Part shown: positions 1 to 6,266 of the stretch, in pieces
Layout: the number at the start of each line of letters is the position of its first letter
Numbering within the stretch: position 1 is the stretch's first letter
NCBI GenBank assembly: GCA_964528575.1
Contig: CAZGTQ010000165.1
Coordinates: 1 to 11,290, forward strand
Length of the DNA: 11,290 bases
Source of the DNA: CAZGTQ01 sp964528575
GTDB taxonomy: Bacteria > Planctomycetota > UBA1135 > GCA-002686595
Direction: 5' to 3'
Translations under genes and position numbers: made by a program
Notes under the pieces: model-generated
Seen by the model: only the letters and a program-made list of their open reading frames with translations
The model's database searches: none
What the model was told of the DNA's origin: nothing

Positions 1-254
1 GGCGCGGCGGGCACGTCCTGGCTGCGGTCCTCGAACACGCCGGAGCCGACGTTGCGGTACAGGCCGTCCTTGCCCTTGATCGGCAGGAAGGCGTCGAGGT
101 CGCCGTCGCCGTCGACGTCGCCGAGGCGCACTCCGGTCGAGAACGCAGCATCGATCGGCAGGGCACGGTGCAGCTCGCGAAGGAGCGGGTCCTGCGCGAG
201 AGCGAACGTGCCCGCTGCGAGCACGGCACCGAAGGAGAGAGCGGCTCGTTTCAC
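1..254 (-). CDS. Secreted FG-GAP/VCBS-repeat protein, N-terminal part
   Basis: Only the first 84 codons lie in the window; the gene runs off the left edge. It starts with GTG at 254, preceded by a strong GGAGGA ribosome-binding site about 7 nt upstream, which fixes the start. Residues 1-21 form a typical signal peptide (basic VKRAA, hydrophobic core LSFGAVLAAGTFALA, then Q-D). Residues about 40-60 carry an FG-GAP/VCBS calcium-binding repeat, GDVDGDGDLDAF, followed by LYRNVGSGVFED. This is the usual opening of exported beta-propeller proteins of Planctomycetota and related groups. By family it would sit outside the cytoplasmic membrane; its partner is unknown. Wobble positions are almost all G or C, unlike the passenger genes to the right. 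Confidence in the fold is high; no specific function can be given. Confidence 0.85.
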   Translation of the reverse strand, partial: MKRAALSFGAVLAAGTFALAQDPLLRELHRALPIDAAFSTGVRLGDVDGDGDLDAFLPIKGKDGLYRNVGSGVFEDRSQDVPAA

Positions 255-514
255 GACGATTCCTCCGAGCTGAACGGAGAGCGGGGGGCCTGGCCAGCCT
301 ATCGCCGCCGGGATCATCGCGCGACCCCGTCGTCGCGACGCCGGAGCCGCCGCCGTCGAAGACGCGCTGGTAGGGACGATCGAGCCCATCGCGACGCTGT
401 GTTCCAGAGGGCTCTTGCGACCCGCAAGACGCTTCAACGGTTACCACATCGCGATGACGCAGCGCGGCCGGCTCCTCGCCTCCTGACGGGCTCATTCGGC
501 CCAAGGAGACGAGC
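255..514. other. Intergenic region between FG-GAP gene and first transposase remnant
   Basis: This stretch holds the leader of the minus-strand FG-GAP gene. On the plus strand there is an open stretch with no obvious start from about 292 to the TGA at 484-486, whose peptide ends RFNGYHIAMTQRGRLLAS. I do not recognise that peptide; it may be debris of a mobile element or chance in high-GC DNA. Neither the CCTGTCC hairpin nor the GTGTCCAC motif seen at the other units is present here, so the left end of the first transposase copy is not marked in the same way. Confidence 0.4.
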
Positions 515-1279
515 GTGGACGACACGAGAGGGCGACCCACCGGGGGGCTCGAGGAGAACCTCGTGCACGTCGAGGTGCTGTGCCGCGACGTGCTGTGGTC
601 GCTCGACGCGACGCACGTCGGCCGCGACCAGGGTCGGGCACGCGATCCAGGTCGAGGTCGTGCGCGAGACGGGACCCGCACGCTGGCGATCTCGATCGGG
701 AGCGCCGCGAGTGCGGACGAGGTGATCGAGCAGCTCACGCGCATCGCGCGCGAGCGCGGAGGGCTGCCGCTGGTGCTCGTGACCCACAGCGGCGGGCCGT
801 ACCGCTCGGCGGAGCTCGCGCGGTGGCTCGCGCTGCACGGCGTGCTGCACCTCTTCACGCTCCCGCGCACGTTCACGCTCCCGCGCACGCCGCAGCACAA
901 AGCGTTCGGTGAGCGCGGCTTCGTCGACCTGAAGGCGCAGGCGGTGGTCGCCGCGTCGCGCATCGCGGACCGCGCCGCCGCGCTCGGCGTCCTGCTCGAC
1001 GCGGCGACCCTTGTGGACTGCAACCGACCCCGCGCGACGCGCGGCTGGCGCACCGCCGTCGACGCCGACGAGACGCTCCTACTGGTCGGTCCACACCACC
1101 GGCGAGCGGGTCTACGCGACGGCGCGTTGCCGTGTGGGATGAGCCATGGTGGACTGTCCCGTGCTCGACGCCGCGCGATCCGCGAGGCGATCCTGAGCAC
1201 GATCGAAGAATGCAACCTCATACGACGACACCGAGGCAGGAAGCGGCCGAGCGCGTCATTCGCGGAAGGTGTTTCGTGA
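515..1279 (+). pseudogene. Decayed DDE (rve-type) transposase, copy 1, longest
   Basis: This is the catalytic half of an integrase-fold (DDE) transposase of the type related to IS3 and IS481. It reads from a GTG at 515 (AAGGAG 7 nt upstream) to TGA at 1279, 254 codons. Recognisable blocks are LWSLDATHVGRD (first catalytic Asp, residue 31), DEVIEQLTRI, LPLVLVT-x-x-GGPYRSAELARWL, LPRTPQH and AFGERGF (catalytic Glu, residue 133), then the C-terminal RATRGWRTAVDADE and EECNLIRRHRGRK. The second catalytic Asp is His (residue 91, THSGGPY), whereas copies 3 and 4 keep TDNG. The expected GHAIQVEVVRET segment lies in another frame near 635-680, so two compensating frameshifts are present, and more shifts occur near 1080-1165. 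An 18-nt tandem duplication repeats FTLPRT. The N-terminal DNA-binding part is absent. It is almost certainly inactive. Confidence 0.85.
854..889 (+). repeat. 18-nt tandem duplication inside transposase copy 1
   Basis: TTCACGCTCCCGCGCACG occurs twice back to back (854-871 and 872-889). It duplicates the six residues FTLPRT just before the conserved PQH. The duplication is in frame and looks like replication slippage in a gene no longer under selection. Confidence 0.95.
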
Positions 1280-1287
1280 GCGGTACA
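1171..1287 (+). repeat. 117-nt conserved repeat tail, copy R1
   Basis: This is the transposase 3' end through the EGVS-stop codon and a further 8 nt ending GCGGTACA. It aligns without gaps to R2, R3 and R4. By my count 106 of 117 positions are invariant in all four, and R1 differs from R4 at one position. The unique DNA of gene A begins immediately after it. Confidence 0.95.
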
Positions 1288-1388
1288 CTGGCGCGTCAAA
1301 GGAGATGCGGTCGGCATCGGTACGTTTATGCCGGAATGGAAGCGGCGCCTTCGATCGACTCAATGGCGCTAACTCTAGGTAGGTTCAC

Positions 1389-1880
1389 ATGGAGAGTGCC
1401 CGCTTTTGCTTCAGCTTTTTTGATGGTTGGGGCGAGGCTTTCGCTAAAGTTGCAGCCAGACACGGGCTGGCGTTTGTTTCGGGCCCCAGAGTGCGGACGG
1501 TGCAGTTCTTTACAGATGAAGAGCTCGATCGTATTGAAGCGCGGATCGCCGCGGGCGAGCTGTATCCGTTCCTGCGCGCCGAGGGTTGGCAGACGCTGTC
1601 GCGCGTTGAGCGGCAACTGCTTACTCGGCCGCGCGTTCAGGTTTCGGCCGCGTATGAATGCGGGCCGCTAGGTGTAGCGGTCATGCATGTAGAGGGCGGG
1701 CAATACCCGTGTATTGTTTATACGCACTGGACGGGTTCGGTGGATCTTCCCGATGCATTTGTGTCTTTGGGCGGGCCCCAAATCGCTGTGGTGCGTGATG
1801 AACTGATTCGCACGCTGAATCCACGAGCTTTCAAGGCGGCCGAGGACCTCCGTCGCTGGCGAGAGCAAAATGGGCGGTGA
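1389..1880 (+). CDS. Passenger gene A, hypothetical protein
   Basis: A 163-residue protein I do not recognise. It starts with ATG at 1389; an in-frame TAG at 1380-1382 excludes longer forms, and a weak AGGTAGG lies just upstream. There is no signal peptide or membrane segment, so it is probably cytoplasmic. The N-terminus (FCFSFFDGWGEAFAKVAARHG) and an acidic stretch (FFTDEELDRIEARIAAGEL) look helical. The middle (YECGPLGVAVMHVEGGQYPCIVYTHW) looks beta-rich with aromatic and Cys residues. The C-terminus is a charged helix (AAEDLRRWREQNGR). Codon use is much less GC-biased than in the flanking genes. It lies between repeat tail R1 (102 nt upstream) and the remnant of a CCTGTCC motif 9 nt after the stop. 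It reads as an intact ORF while both neighbouring transposase copies are broken, which suggests a real gene. Function unknown. Confidence 0.7.
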   Translation: MESARFCFSFFDGWGEAFAKVAARHGLAFVSGPRVRTVQFFTDEELDRIEARIAAGELYPFLRAEGWQTLSRVERQLLTRPRVQVSAAYECGPLGVAVMHVEGGQYPCIVYTHWTGSVDLPDAFVSLGGPQIAVVRDELIRTLNPRAFKAAEDLRRWREQNGR

Positions 1881-1887
1881 GGAGCCC

Positions 1888-1969
1888 GTCCTGTCGATGG
1901 CCGACGTCCCGTCGTGTCCACAGAGTCCGGCCCGACGCTTTCCTGCACGATTCGGCACGCATTCGCGGT
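1888..1969 (+). repeat. Unit-2 left boundary: partial CCTGTC arm plus GTGTCCAC motif
   Basis: GTCCTGTC at 1888-1895 matches the left arm of the hairpins after genes B, C and D, but its right arm is not recognisable here. At 1914 begins GTGTCCACAGAGTCCGGCCC, and about 56 nt from there align with the motif at 3679-3733, apart from substitutions and about a one-base gap. It is probably the left end of the insertion-sequence remnant that separates genes A and B. Confidence 0.55.
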
Positions 1970-2055
1970 GTAGCTCGGAAGGCGCGGGCGTGGAGGTGCG
2001 CGCGCACCCGGCTCTCTCACCGCAACGCTGCCCACTCGATCGGCCCAGCGCGCCC

Positions 2056-2325
2056 GACTGCAACCGACCCGCGACGCGCGGTTGGCGCACCGCCGTCGAC
2101 GCGGACGAGACGCTCGCCCACTCGTCTGTCCACATCACCCGCGAGCGCGTCTACGCGACAGCGCGTTGCAGGATGCGGTGAGCCATGGTGGACTGTCCCA
2201 ACGGGCGTGCTCGACACCGCACGATCCGCGAGGCGATCCTGAGCAAGCTCGAAGAATGCAACCTCATACGACGACACCGAGGGAGGAAGGCGCCGGGCGC
2301 GTCATTCGCGGAAGGTGTTTCGTGA
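2056..2325 (+). pseudogene. Decayed DDE transposase, copy 2, shortest
   Basis: Only the extreme C-terminal part remains. It starts at the codons for DCNRP and continues through the ATRGWRTAVDADETLAH equivalent to the TGA at 2323-2325. The catalytic Asp and Glu blocks are gone. Frame changes occur after the segment THE family reads as RERVYATARCRMR, where a TGA interrupts it, and again near 2200. The peptide continues as EECNLIRRHRGRK in a different frame. About 85 nt just upstream (1970-2055) resemble nothing I recognise. It cannot encode an active enzyme. Confidence 0.8.
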
Positions 2326-2333
2326 GCGGTACA
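2217..2333 (+). repeat. 117-nt conserved repeat tail, copy R2
   Basis: Gapless match to R1, R3 and R4. It differs from R4 at about seven positions, mostly near the AGCACGATC and AAGCGGCCG segments. It ends in GCGGTACA at 2333, after which the unique DNA of gene B begins. Confidence 0.93.
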
Positions 2334-2380
2334 ACGTTGAGCCCCTCGGGATACCCATCAGAATTGGCGGCGGATCCGTG

Positions 2381-2386
2381 TATGAT
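2381..2386 (+). promoter_or_regulatory. Possible -10 box for gene B
   Basis: TATGAT matches five of six bases of the bacterial -10 consensus and lies 35 nt upstream of the gene B start, in unique DNA after repeat R2. No convincing -35 box lies at 16-18 nt spacing, so this is a weak prediction. Confidence 0.25.
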
Positions 2387-2421
2387 CCTTTCGACCCTTT
2401 CCCGGACGATGGATACCCGAG

Positions 2422-3525
2422 ATGATGAGGACGCTTGATGTTGCTGCGCTGGCGACGCTAGTAGTGCTGCATGATCCCTTGGCATGGAAGCCTCTTGCGG
2501 GCCAGTCGATTCAGTACGAGTATGAGTCGACACAGGCACTGGACCTGAGGACTACTGCTCGCCGTACCTATCGCGACGGTGGCTTGCTAGAAGAGCACGA
2601 TGCTGAGCCCGATGTTCATCGCGAGCTTCGTCTGCGGGCGTGCGTCGTCGAGCGCCGAATCGCTGTAGAATCAGGGCGCCCGACGCAAATTGAGCGAGAG
2701 TACGAAACCATCGTACGGCAAGACGCCGCCGGCCCGGCGGGGCATGAAGACAGAGTGAGCAGCCGGCACAGCGAGCTAGAGTCCCGAGTAGTCCAGTTCA
2801 AGTGGGATGCCGGGCGCGGGGAATACCGGCGAGAACTTGTCTTGCGAAGGGGCGAGGGCGACCCTGAGAAGAAGCTCGTACAGTTGGTCGACCGTTTGCC
2901 AGAGGGGGGCGAGTTTGGGTTTCTTTTGCCCTCTGAGCCATGCGACGAGGGAGTCGAATGGTCTGTGGATGTGGCCTGCCTTCAACAGCTTGTGCCGGTA
3001 GCTGGCCTTTTTCCAGAGCGCGACCTTCCTTCGGTGAAGAGGCCGAGCGATGAGAAGCCTAGTGTGGCGCTTAATCCCGCGTACGCCGGAGGCTCGATGC
3101 CTGTTGCTACGGTGTTGGCAGACCCAACTGGTACGCTTGAGGCAACGTGCCGCGGACTCGAGTCACGCGACGGCGTCGAAGTGGCTGTTATTGAGCTGGC
3201 CGGGAACGTAACTGGTCGCATTGATGCGCATCCGGTCTATCGCCATCTGTTCGAGGCGGGGGTACCTCCTTCGCTTCCGTACGAATATTCGCATGTCGTC
3301 GAGTGCGATCTCGTCGTCAGTGGAGAGTTGAGATGGGATGTAGCGAGAGGCGGACTACATGGCCTGACGCTGGAGTCAGAACTGACTGTCCGCGAGACGA
3401 TCCGCGCGGAAGTTACGGTTAGCTCTGACGCCGACGGATCTGCGACAGTGGCGGGCGAATGGGATGTCGTGTGGAAGGGGTCGTTGTCGTCGGCGGTGAG
3501 GGCGCGGGGCGCCGACAGGAGGTAG
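2422..3525 (+). CDS. Passenger gene B, probable exported hypothetical protein
   Basis: A 367-residue protein I do not recognise. The start is one of two adjacent ATG codons (2422 or 2425); no good Shine-Dalgarno sequence is visible. The N-terminus (MMRTLDVAALATLVVLHDPLAW) resembles a short signal peptide or anchor; cleavage is uncertain. The rest is hydrophilic, rich in Glu and Arg, and probably mostly beta-strand. Near the C-terminus, VVECDLVVSGELRWDVARGG is followed by LHGLTLESELTVRETI and TVAGEWDVVWKGSLS. Alternating strands of this kind are seen in large secreted proteins of planctomycetes that end in similar amphipathic beta strands, but I cannot assign a family. It sits alone between repeat R2 and the hairpin at 3585. 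Wobble positions contain many A and T, unlike the flanks. The long intact frame next to broken transposases suggests selection. Confidence 0.75.
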   Translation: MMRTLDVAALATLVVLHDPLAWKPLAGQSIQYEYESTQALDLRTTARRTYRDGGLLEEHDAEPDVHRELRLRACVVERRIAVESGRPTQIEREYETIVRQDAAGPAGHEDRVSSRHSELESRVVQFKWDAGRGEYRRELVLRRGEGDPEKKLVQLVDRLPEGGEFGFLLPSEPCDEGVEWSVDVACLQQLVPVAGLFPERDLPSVKRPSDEKPSVALNPAYAGGSMPVATVLADPTGTLEATCRGLESRDGVEVAVIELAGNVTGRIDAHPVYRHLFEAGVPPSLPYEYSHVVECDLVVSGELRWDVARGGLHGLTLESELTVRETIRAEVTVSSDADGSATVAGEWDVVWKGSLSSAVRARGADRR

Positions 3526-3584
3526 GCCTGCGAGCGCGTGGTGCGCGCGTGCTGTGCAGAATGTGCGGCTGACGCTTTCCGCGT

Positions 3585-3624
3585 CCTGTCCACAAGCGTT
3601 TGCGTCGGGCAAGGCTCGGGGAGG
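3585..3624 (+). repeat. Imperfect hairpin after gene B
   Basis: The left arm CCTGTCC (3585-3591) faces the right arm GGGGAGG (3618-3624). The inner segment can also pair, AGC with GCT and TTTGC with GGCAA around a short loop. It lies 59 nt after the gene B stop. The size matches the hairpins after C and D, but this copy is the most degenerate of the three. There is no T-run, so an intrinsic terminator is not indicated. Confidence 0.6.
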
Positions 3625-3678
3625 AAGAGATGACGTAGGTCAACGTTGAGCTCGGAGAGCCTGTTTCGGAAACCCGTG

Positions 3679-3733
3679 GTGTCCACAAACCTCGGCCGAC
3701 GTTCTCCTGCACGGTTCGCGACCCATTCGCGGC
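3679..3733 (+). repeat. GTGTCCAC boundary motif, unit 3
   Basis: GTGTCCACAAACCTCGGCCG opens a stretch of about 55 nt similar to 1914-1969, and its first 22 nt resemble 5658-5680. Its start, TGTCCACAA, also matches the beginning of the hairpin 90 nt upstream (TGTCCACAAG). It may be the terminal repeat of an insertion-sequence remnant. Confidence 0.55.
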
Positions 3734-3747
3734 GTTGCGGTACGGCC

Positions 3748-3840
3748 GTACGGCCCGCCGTTGTCGGTCACGAGCACCAGCGGGAGCCCTCCGCGCTCGT
3801 GCGCGATGCGAGTGAGCTGCTCGATCACCTCGTCCGCCGC
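3748..3840 (-). pseudogene. Inverted fragment of the DDE transposase, unit 3
   Basis: Thirty-one codons on the minus strand read AADEVIEQLTRIAHERGG followed by LPLVLVTDNGGPY. This is the central block of the same transposase family that surrounds it in plus orientation. It keeps the catalytic Asp and Asn (TDNG) that copy 1 has lost. At 3840/3841 it abuts the plus-strand copy 3 directly, so an inversion breakpoint lies there. About 26 residues expected between the two blocks (RSAELARWL to PRTPQH) are missing. A perfect 12-nt palindrome, GGCCGTACGGCC (3744-3755), overlaps its other end. Confidence 0.8.
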
Positions 3841-4222
3841 AGAACGCCTTCGGCGAGCGCGACCTCGTCGATCTGAAGGCGCACGCGGTGGTCGCCGCCT
3901 GGAAGCGGATCGCGAGCCGCGCAGCCGCGCTCGGCGTCCTGCTCGACGCGGCGACCCTGATCGACTGCAACCGGCCCCGCGCGACGCGCGGCTGGCGCAC
4001 CGCCGCCCAGGCCGACGAGACGCTCGCCCACTGGTGGTCGACACCACCCGCGAGCGGGTCCACGCGTTGCAGGATTCCGCGAGCCGTGCTGGACTGCCCG
4101 AGCGTGCTCGACACCGCGCGATCCGCGAGGCGATCCCGAGCACGATCGAAGAATGCAACCTCATACGACTACACCGAGGAAGGAAGCCGCCGGGCGCGTC
4201 TTCCGCGGAAGGTGTTTCGTGA
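3841..4222 (+). pseudogene. Decayed DDE transposase, copy 3
   Basis: This plus-strand C-terminal half starts at the codons for NAFGER, which hold the catalytic Glu. It continues as DLKAHAVVAAWKRIASRAAA, then LGVLLDAATLIDCNRPRATR and GWRTAAQADETLAHW. Frameshifts then follow, and the tail EECNLIRLHRGRK to EGVS-stop is in another frame. The TGA is at 4220-4222. Without the N-terminal and central parts, which lie inverted next door, it cannot be functional. Confidence 0.82.
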
Positions 4223-4230
4223 GCGGTACA
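4114..4230 (+). repeat. 117-nt conserved repeat tail, copy R3
   Basis: Gapless match to the other three tails, with a few private substitutions (for example CGACTACACC and GTCTTCCGCGG). The last 26 nt, ending GCGGTACA at 4230, are identical in all four copies. The unique DNA of gene C follows. Confidence 0.93.
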
Positions 4231-4264
4231 GTGCCGCCGACCCGGGGGGCAGAAGGCACCGCCG

Positions 4265-5575
4265 GTGAATTCCTTGATAAGGCCTCGTGCGGCGGGTGCC
4301 CGGGAAGTCATGCAGATTAGGTGTGTCCCGCGGTTGCGCCAGGCGCTGGTGGGGACGATTCGCTCTTGCGCCAGTTGCCTGCGTCCAGTGGGGGCGTTGC
4401 TGGGCCTGACGTGCGCGGCTATGTGCGGACACCATGCCTCGAACGTTGCAGGTGAACTGCGCGCGTTACGTCGGTGCGTGGTGGATGGCGACCAATGCGT
4501 CGTCTCGGTCTCGGAGTCGTCGATTGACTTGGTCGACCTGAATGGCGATGTCGTGGCGTCGACGAGTGTCGCCGGGGCGGGAGCTCGGGCAATGCCCGTG
4601 CTTGTAGAGGGCCGTCTTGCGTTCGCTCTCGGTGAGCCCACGACGGACTCACGAGGTGTCATTTTGCTGCTCGAGCCGGGGAAGCTGGGGTCTGAGCGGG
4701 AAGTGTGGCGGCGGAGTGGGGCCGTTGATGGCGCGCGACTCGGACATGATCTGCTTGTCTTGGACTGCTCGAAGGGACGGGATCCGTCACTTCTTCTCGC
4801 TTCTGCTCCGGGGTCAGGGGGTGCGAATGGCCCCGGCGAGCTGATCGTTGTCTCTTCCTTATCTGGCGAGATTATCAGAAGGGTAGACCCCGAAGATGGC
4901 GAGTCCTTCTTTGGTTGGTCCTTGGCTCTTGGCCCCGACGCTAACAAGGACCAATCTCGGGAAGTCATCGTGGCGTACAAGCGCCTTGATCGGTTGGCCT
5001 TGTGCGCTCTCGACGTAGAAGGCCCCGATCGACTATGGAGCCTGCAGACAGATGTTCCGTGGCGCGCGGGAATGCGTGTTTCGATCGCTGAGCCCTCAGG
5101 ACCTGGCGGGTCCACATGCCTTGCAGTGGGCTTGCCTGATGAAAACTGTGTGCTTCTCGTGAACGGTGTTGCCGGCGAGCTGCTCATGCGATGTGCAGTA
5201 GATTCGCTTGGGTCTATCGACTTTGGTGCCAACGTAGCCATTTTGCCATGGAGTGAGACGAATCCGACTATGGTGGTTGCAATCGGTGCGCCAGGCTTGT
5301 ACGCGGACCAGCCGGACAGCGGGGGCGTCTACGTTGCCAGGATTCAGGATGGCCTTTTGATGGGGTTTATTGGCGGTGATGAACAGTATGAGTCATTCGG
5401 CGCGGCCCTTTGCGGGGACTCACGCGGGAGGATCTGGCTTGGTACGGCGACGGGGATTCGTCGTGCTTCTGTCCCGTTCGCCCAGCATGGGCTGGCAGAA
5501 GTTCGCGCAGACTGGCGATCTCCAATCGTAGAAGGATGGACGTGTCGGCAGGTCGATCTGCCGATGGGGCGGTGA
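4265..5575 (+). CDS. Passenger gene C, exported FG-GAP-like beta-propeller protein
   Basis: A protein of 436 residues if it starts with GTG at 4265, or 421 if it starts with ATG at 4310, which has GGGAAG just upstream. I find 4310 at least as likely. A basic N-region is followed by a hydrophobic stretch, LRPVGALLGLTCAAMC, giving an export signal with a lipobox-like Cys at residue 54 of the long form. The rest shows repeated beta-propeller blades of integrin/FG-GAP type: FFGWSLALGPDANKDQSREV, then FGANVAIL with VVAIGAPG and GGVYVA, then SFGAALCGDSRGRIWLGTATG. The calcium loop DxNxDG is degenerate (DANKDQ), so metal binding may be weak. It probably acts in the periplasm or on the surface; the ligand is unknown. 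It lies between repeat R3 and the hairpin at 5605. Codon use is less GC-rich than in the flanks. Confidence 0.8.
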   Translation: MNSLIRPRAAGAREVMQIRCVPRLRQALVGTIRSCASCLRPVGALLGLTCAAMCGHHASNVAGELRALRRCVVDGDQCVVSVSESSIDLVDLNGDVVASTSVAGAGARAMPVLVEGRLAFALGEPTTDSRGVILLLEPGKLGSEREVWRRSGAVDGARLGHDLLVLDCSKGRDPSLLLASAPGSGGANGPGELIVVSSLSGEIIRRVDPEDGESFFGWSLALGPDANKDQSREVIVAYKRLDRLALCALDVEGPDRLWSLQTDVPWRAGMRVSIAEPSGPGGSTCLAVGLPDENCVLLVNGVAGELLMRCAVDSLGSIDFGANVAILPWSETNPTMVVAIGAPGLYADQPDSGGVYVARIQDGLLMGFIGGDEQYESFGAALCGDSRGRIWLGTATGIRRASVPFAQHGLAEVRADWRSPIVEGWTCRQVDLPMGR

Positions 5576-5604
5576 ATTGCCTGTGTCGTGTGTCGCGTCC
5601 CCGT

Positions 5605-5643
5605 CCTGCCCAGAAACGGTCGCGCGGCCGAAGCTCGGACAGG
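5605..5643 (+). repeat. Imperfect hairpin after gene C
   Basis: The left arm CCTGCCC (5605-5611) pairs with GGACAGG (5637-5643) with one mismatch. An inner stem CGGTC/GGCCG encloses a GCGC loop. It begins 29 nt after the stop codon, the same distance as at gene D. The segment AAGCTCGGACAGGG is almost shared with the hairpin after D. There is no T-run. Confidence 0.7.
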
Positions 5644-5657
5644 GAAGAAGGGCCGCG

Positions 5658-5680
5658 GTGTCCACAAACCCGGGCCGAGG
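5658..5680 (+). repeat. GTGTCCAC boundary motif, unit 4
   Basis: GTGTCCACAAACCCGGGCCG closely matches the start of the motif at 3679. Beyond about 5680 the similarity ends, because the neighbouring DNA is a fragment of a different transposase. Confidence 0.55.
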
Positions 5681-5784
5681 ATGATTCGGTCGAGGCACTC
5701 GGACTTCACCGACACCACGAAGCGTTCAAGCGTTCGGCGTAGGCGTTCCAGTTGGGCGCGCGGTAGGGCGAGCGGATGATCGTT
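5676..5784 (-). pseudogene. Fragment of a second integrase-type transposase
   Basis: The minus strand reads IIRSPYRAPNWNAYAERL and, after a frameshift, RFVVSVKSECLDRIIL. The pattern PN-x-NAYAER followed by V-K-x-ECLD is typical of the region around the catalytic Glu in IS3/IS481-like integrase-core transposases. It differs from the AFGERGF block of the four main copies, so it is a second family. It is cut at one end by the GTGTCCAC motif and at the other by copy 4. Confidence 0.75.
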
Positions 5785-6255
5785 GGTGCTCGTGACCGAC
5801 AACGGCTGGGCCGTGCCGCTCGGCGAAGCTCGCCCGCTGGCTGCCCTGCATGCGTGCGCAGGCGGCAGAAGCCTTCGGCGAGCGCGGCTTCGGTGATCTG
5901 AAGGCGCACGCGGTGGTCGCCGCCTGGAAGCGGATCGCGAGCCGCGCAGCCGCGCTCGGCGTCCTGCTGGACGCGGCGACCGTGATCGACTGCAACCGAC
6001 CCCGCGCGACGCGCGGCTGGCGCACCGCCGTCGACGCCGACGAGACGCGCGTCTACTTGGTCGGTCCACACCACCCGCGAGCGTCTACGCGACACCGCGT
6101 TGCAGGAGCCGGCGAGGCGTGGTGGACTGCCCGAGCGTGCTCGACGCCGCGCGATCCGCGAGGCGATCCTGAGCACGATCGAAGAATGCAACCTCATACG
6201 ACGACACCGAGGGAGGAAGCGGCCGAGCGCGTCATTCGCGGAAGGTGTTTCGTGA
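5783..6255 (+). pseudogene. Decayed DDE transposase, copy 4
   Basis: It starts inside LVLVTDNG, so the second catalytic Asp is kept, but the motif continues as WAV instead of GPY and a frameshift follows. The residual AKLARWL and HTPQH region is scrambled (PCMRAQAAE). From AFGERGFGDLKAHAVVAAWK through LDAATVIDCNRPRATRGW to ADETRVY the reading is clean. Another frameshift follows, and the TGA of the EGVS frame is at 6253-6255. In the frame of the AFGER block there is no stop before gene D, so that frame runs open from 5850 into gene D. Confidence 0.82.
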
Positions 6256-6263
6256 GCGGTACA
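6147..6263 (+). repeat. 117-nt conserved repeat tail, copy R4
   Basis: Gapless match to the other tails; it differs from R1 at one position by my count, although R1 and R4 are the outermost copies, about 5 kb apart. Gene D starts only 3 nt after the end of this repeat. Confidence 0.95.
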
Positions 6264-6266
6264 CCC

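Noticed and set aside
3640..5241. Long minus-strand open frame (533 codons) opposite gene C and the unit 3 remnant
   Set aside because: It is the shadow of gene C in high-GC DNA; only a short piece (3748-3840) carries real transposase homology, and it is reported separately.
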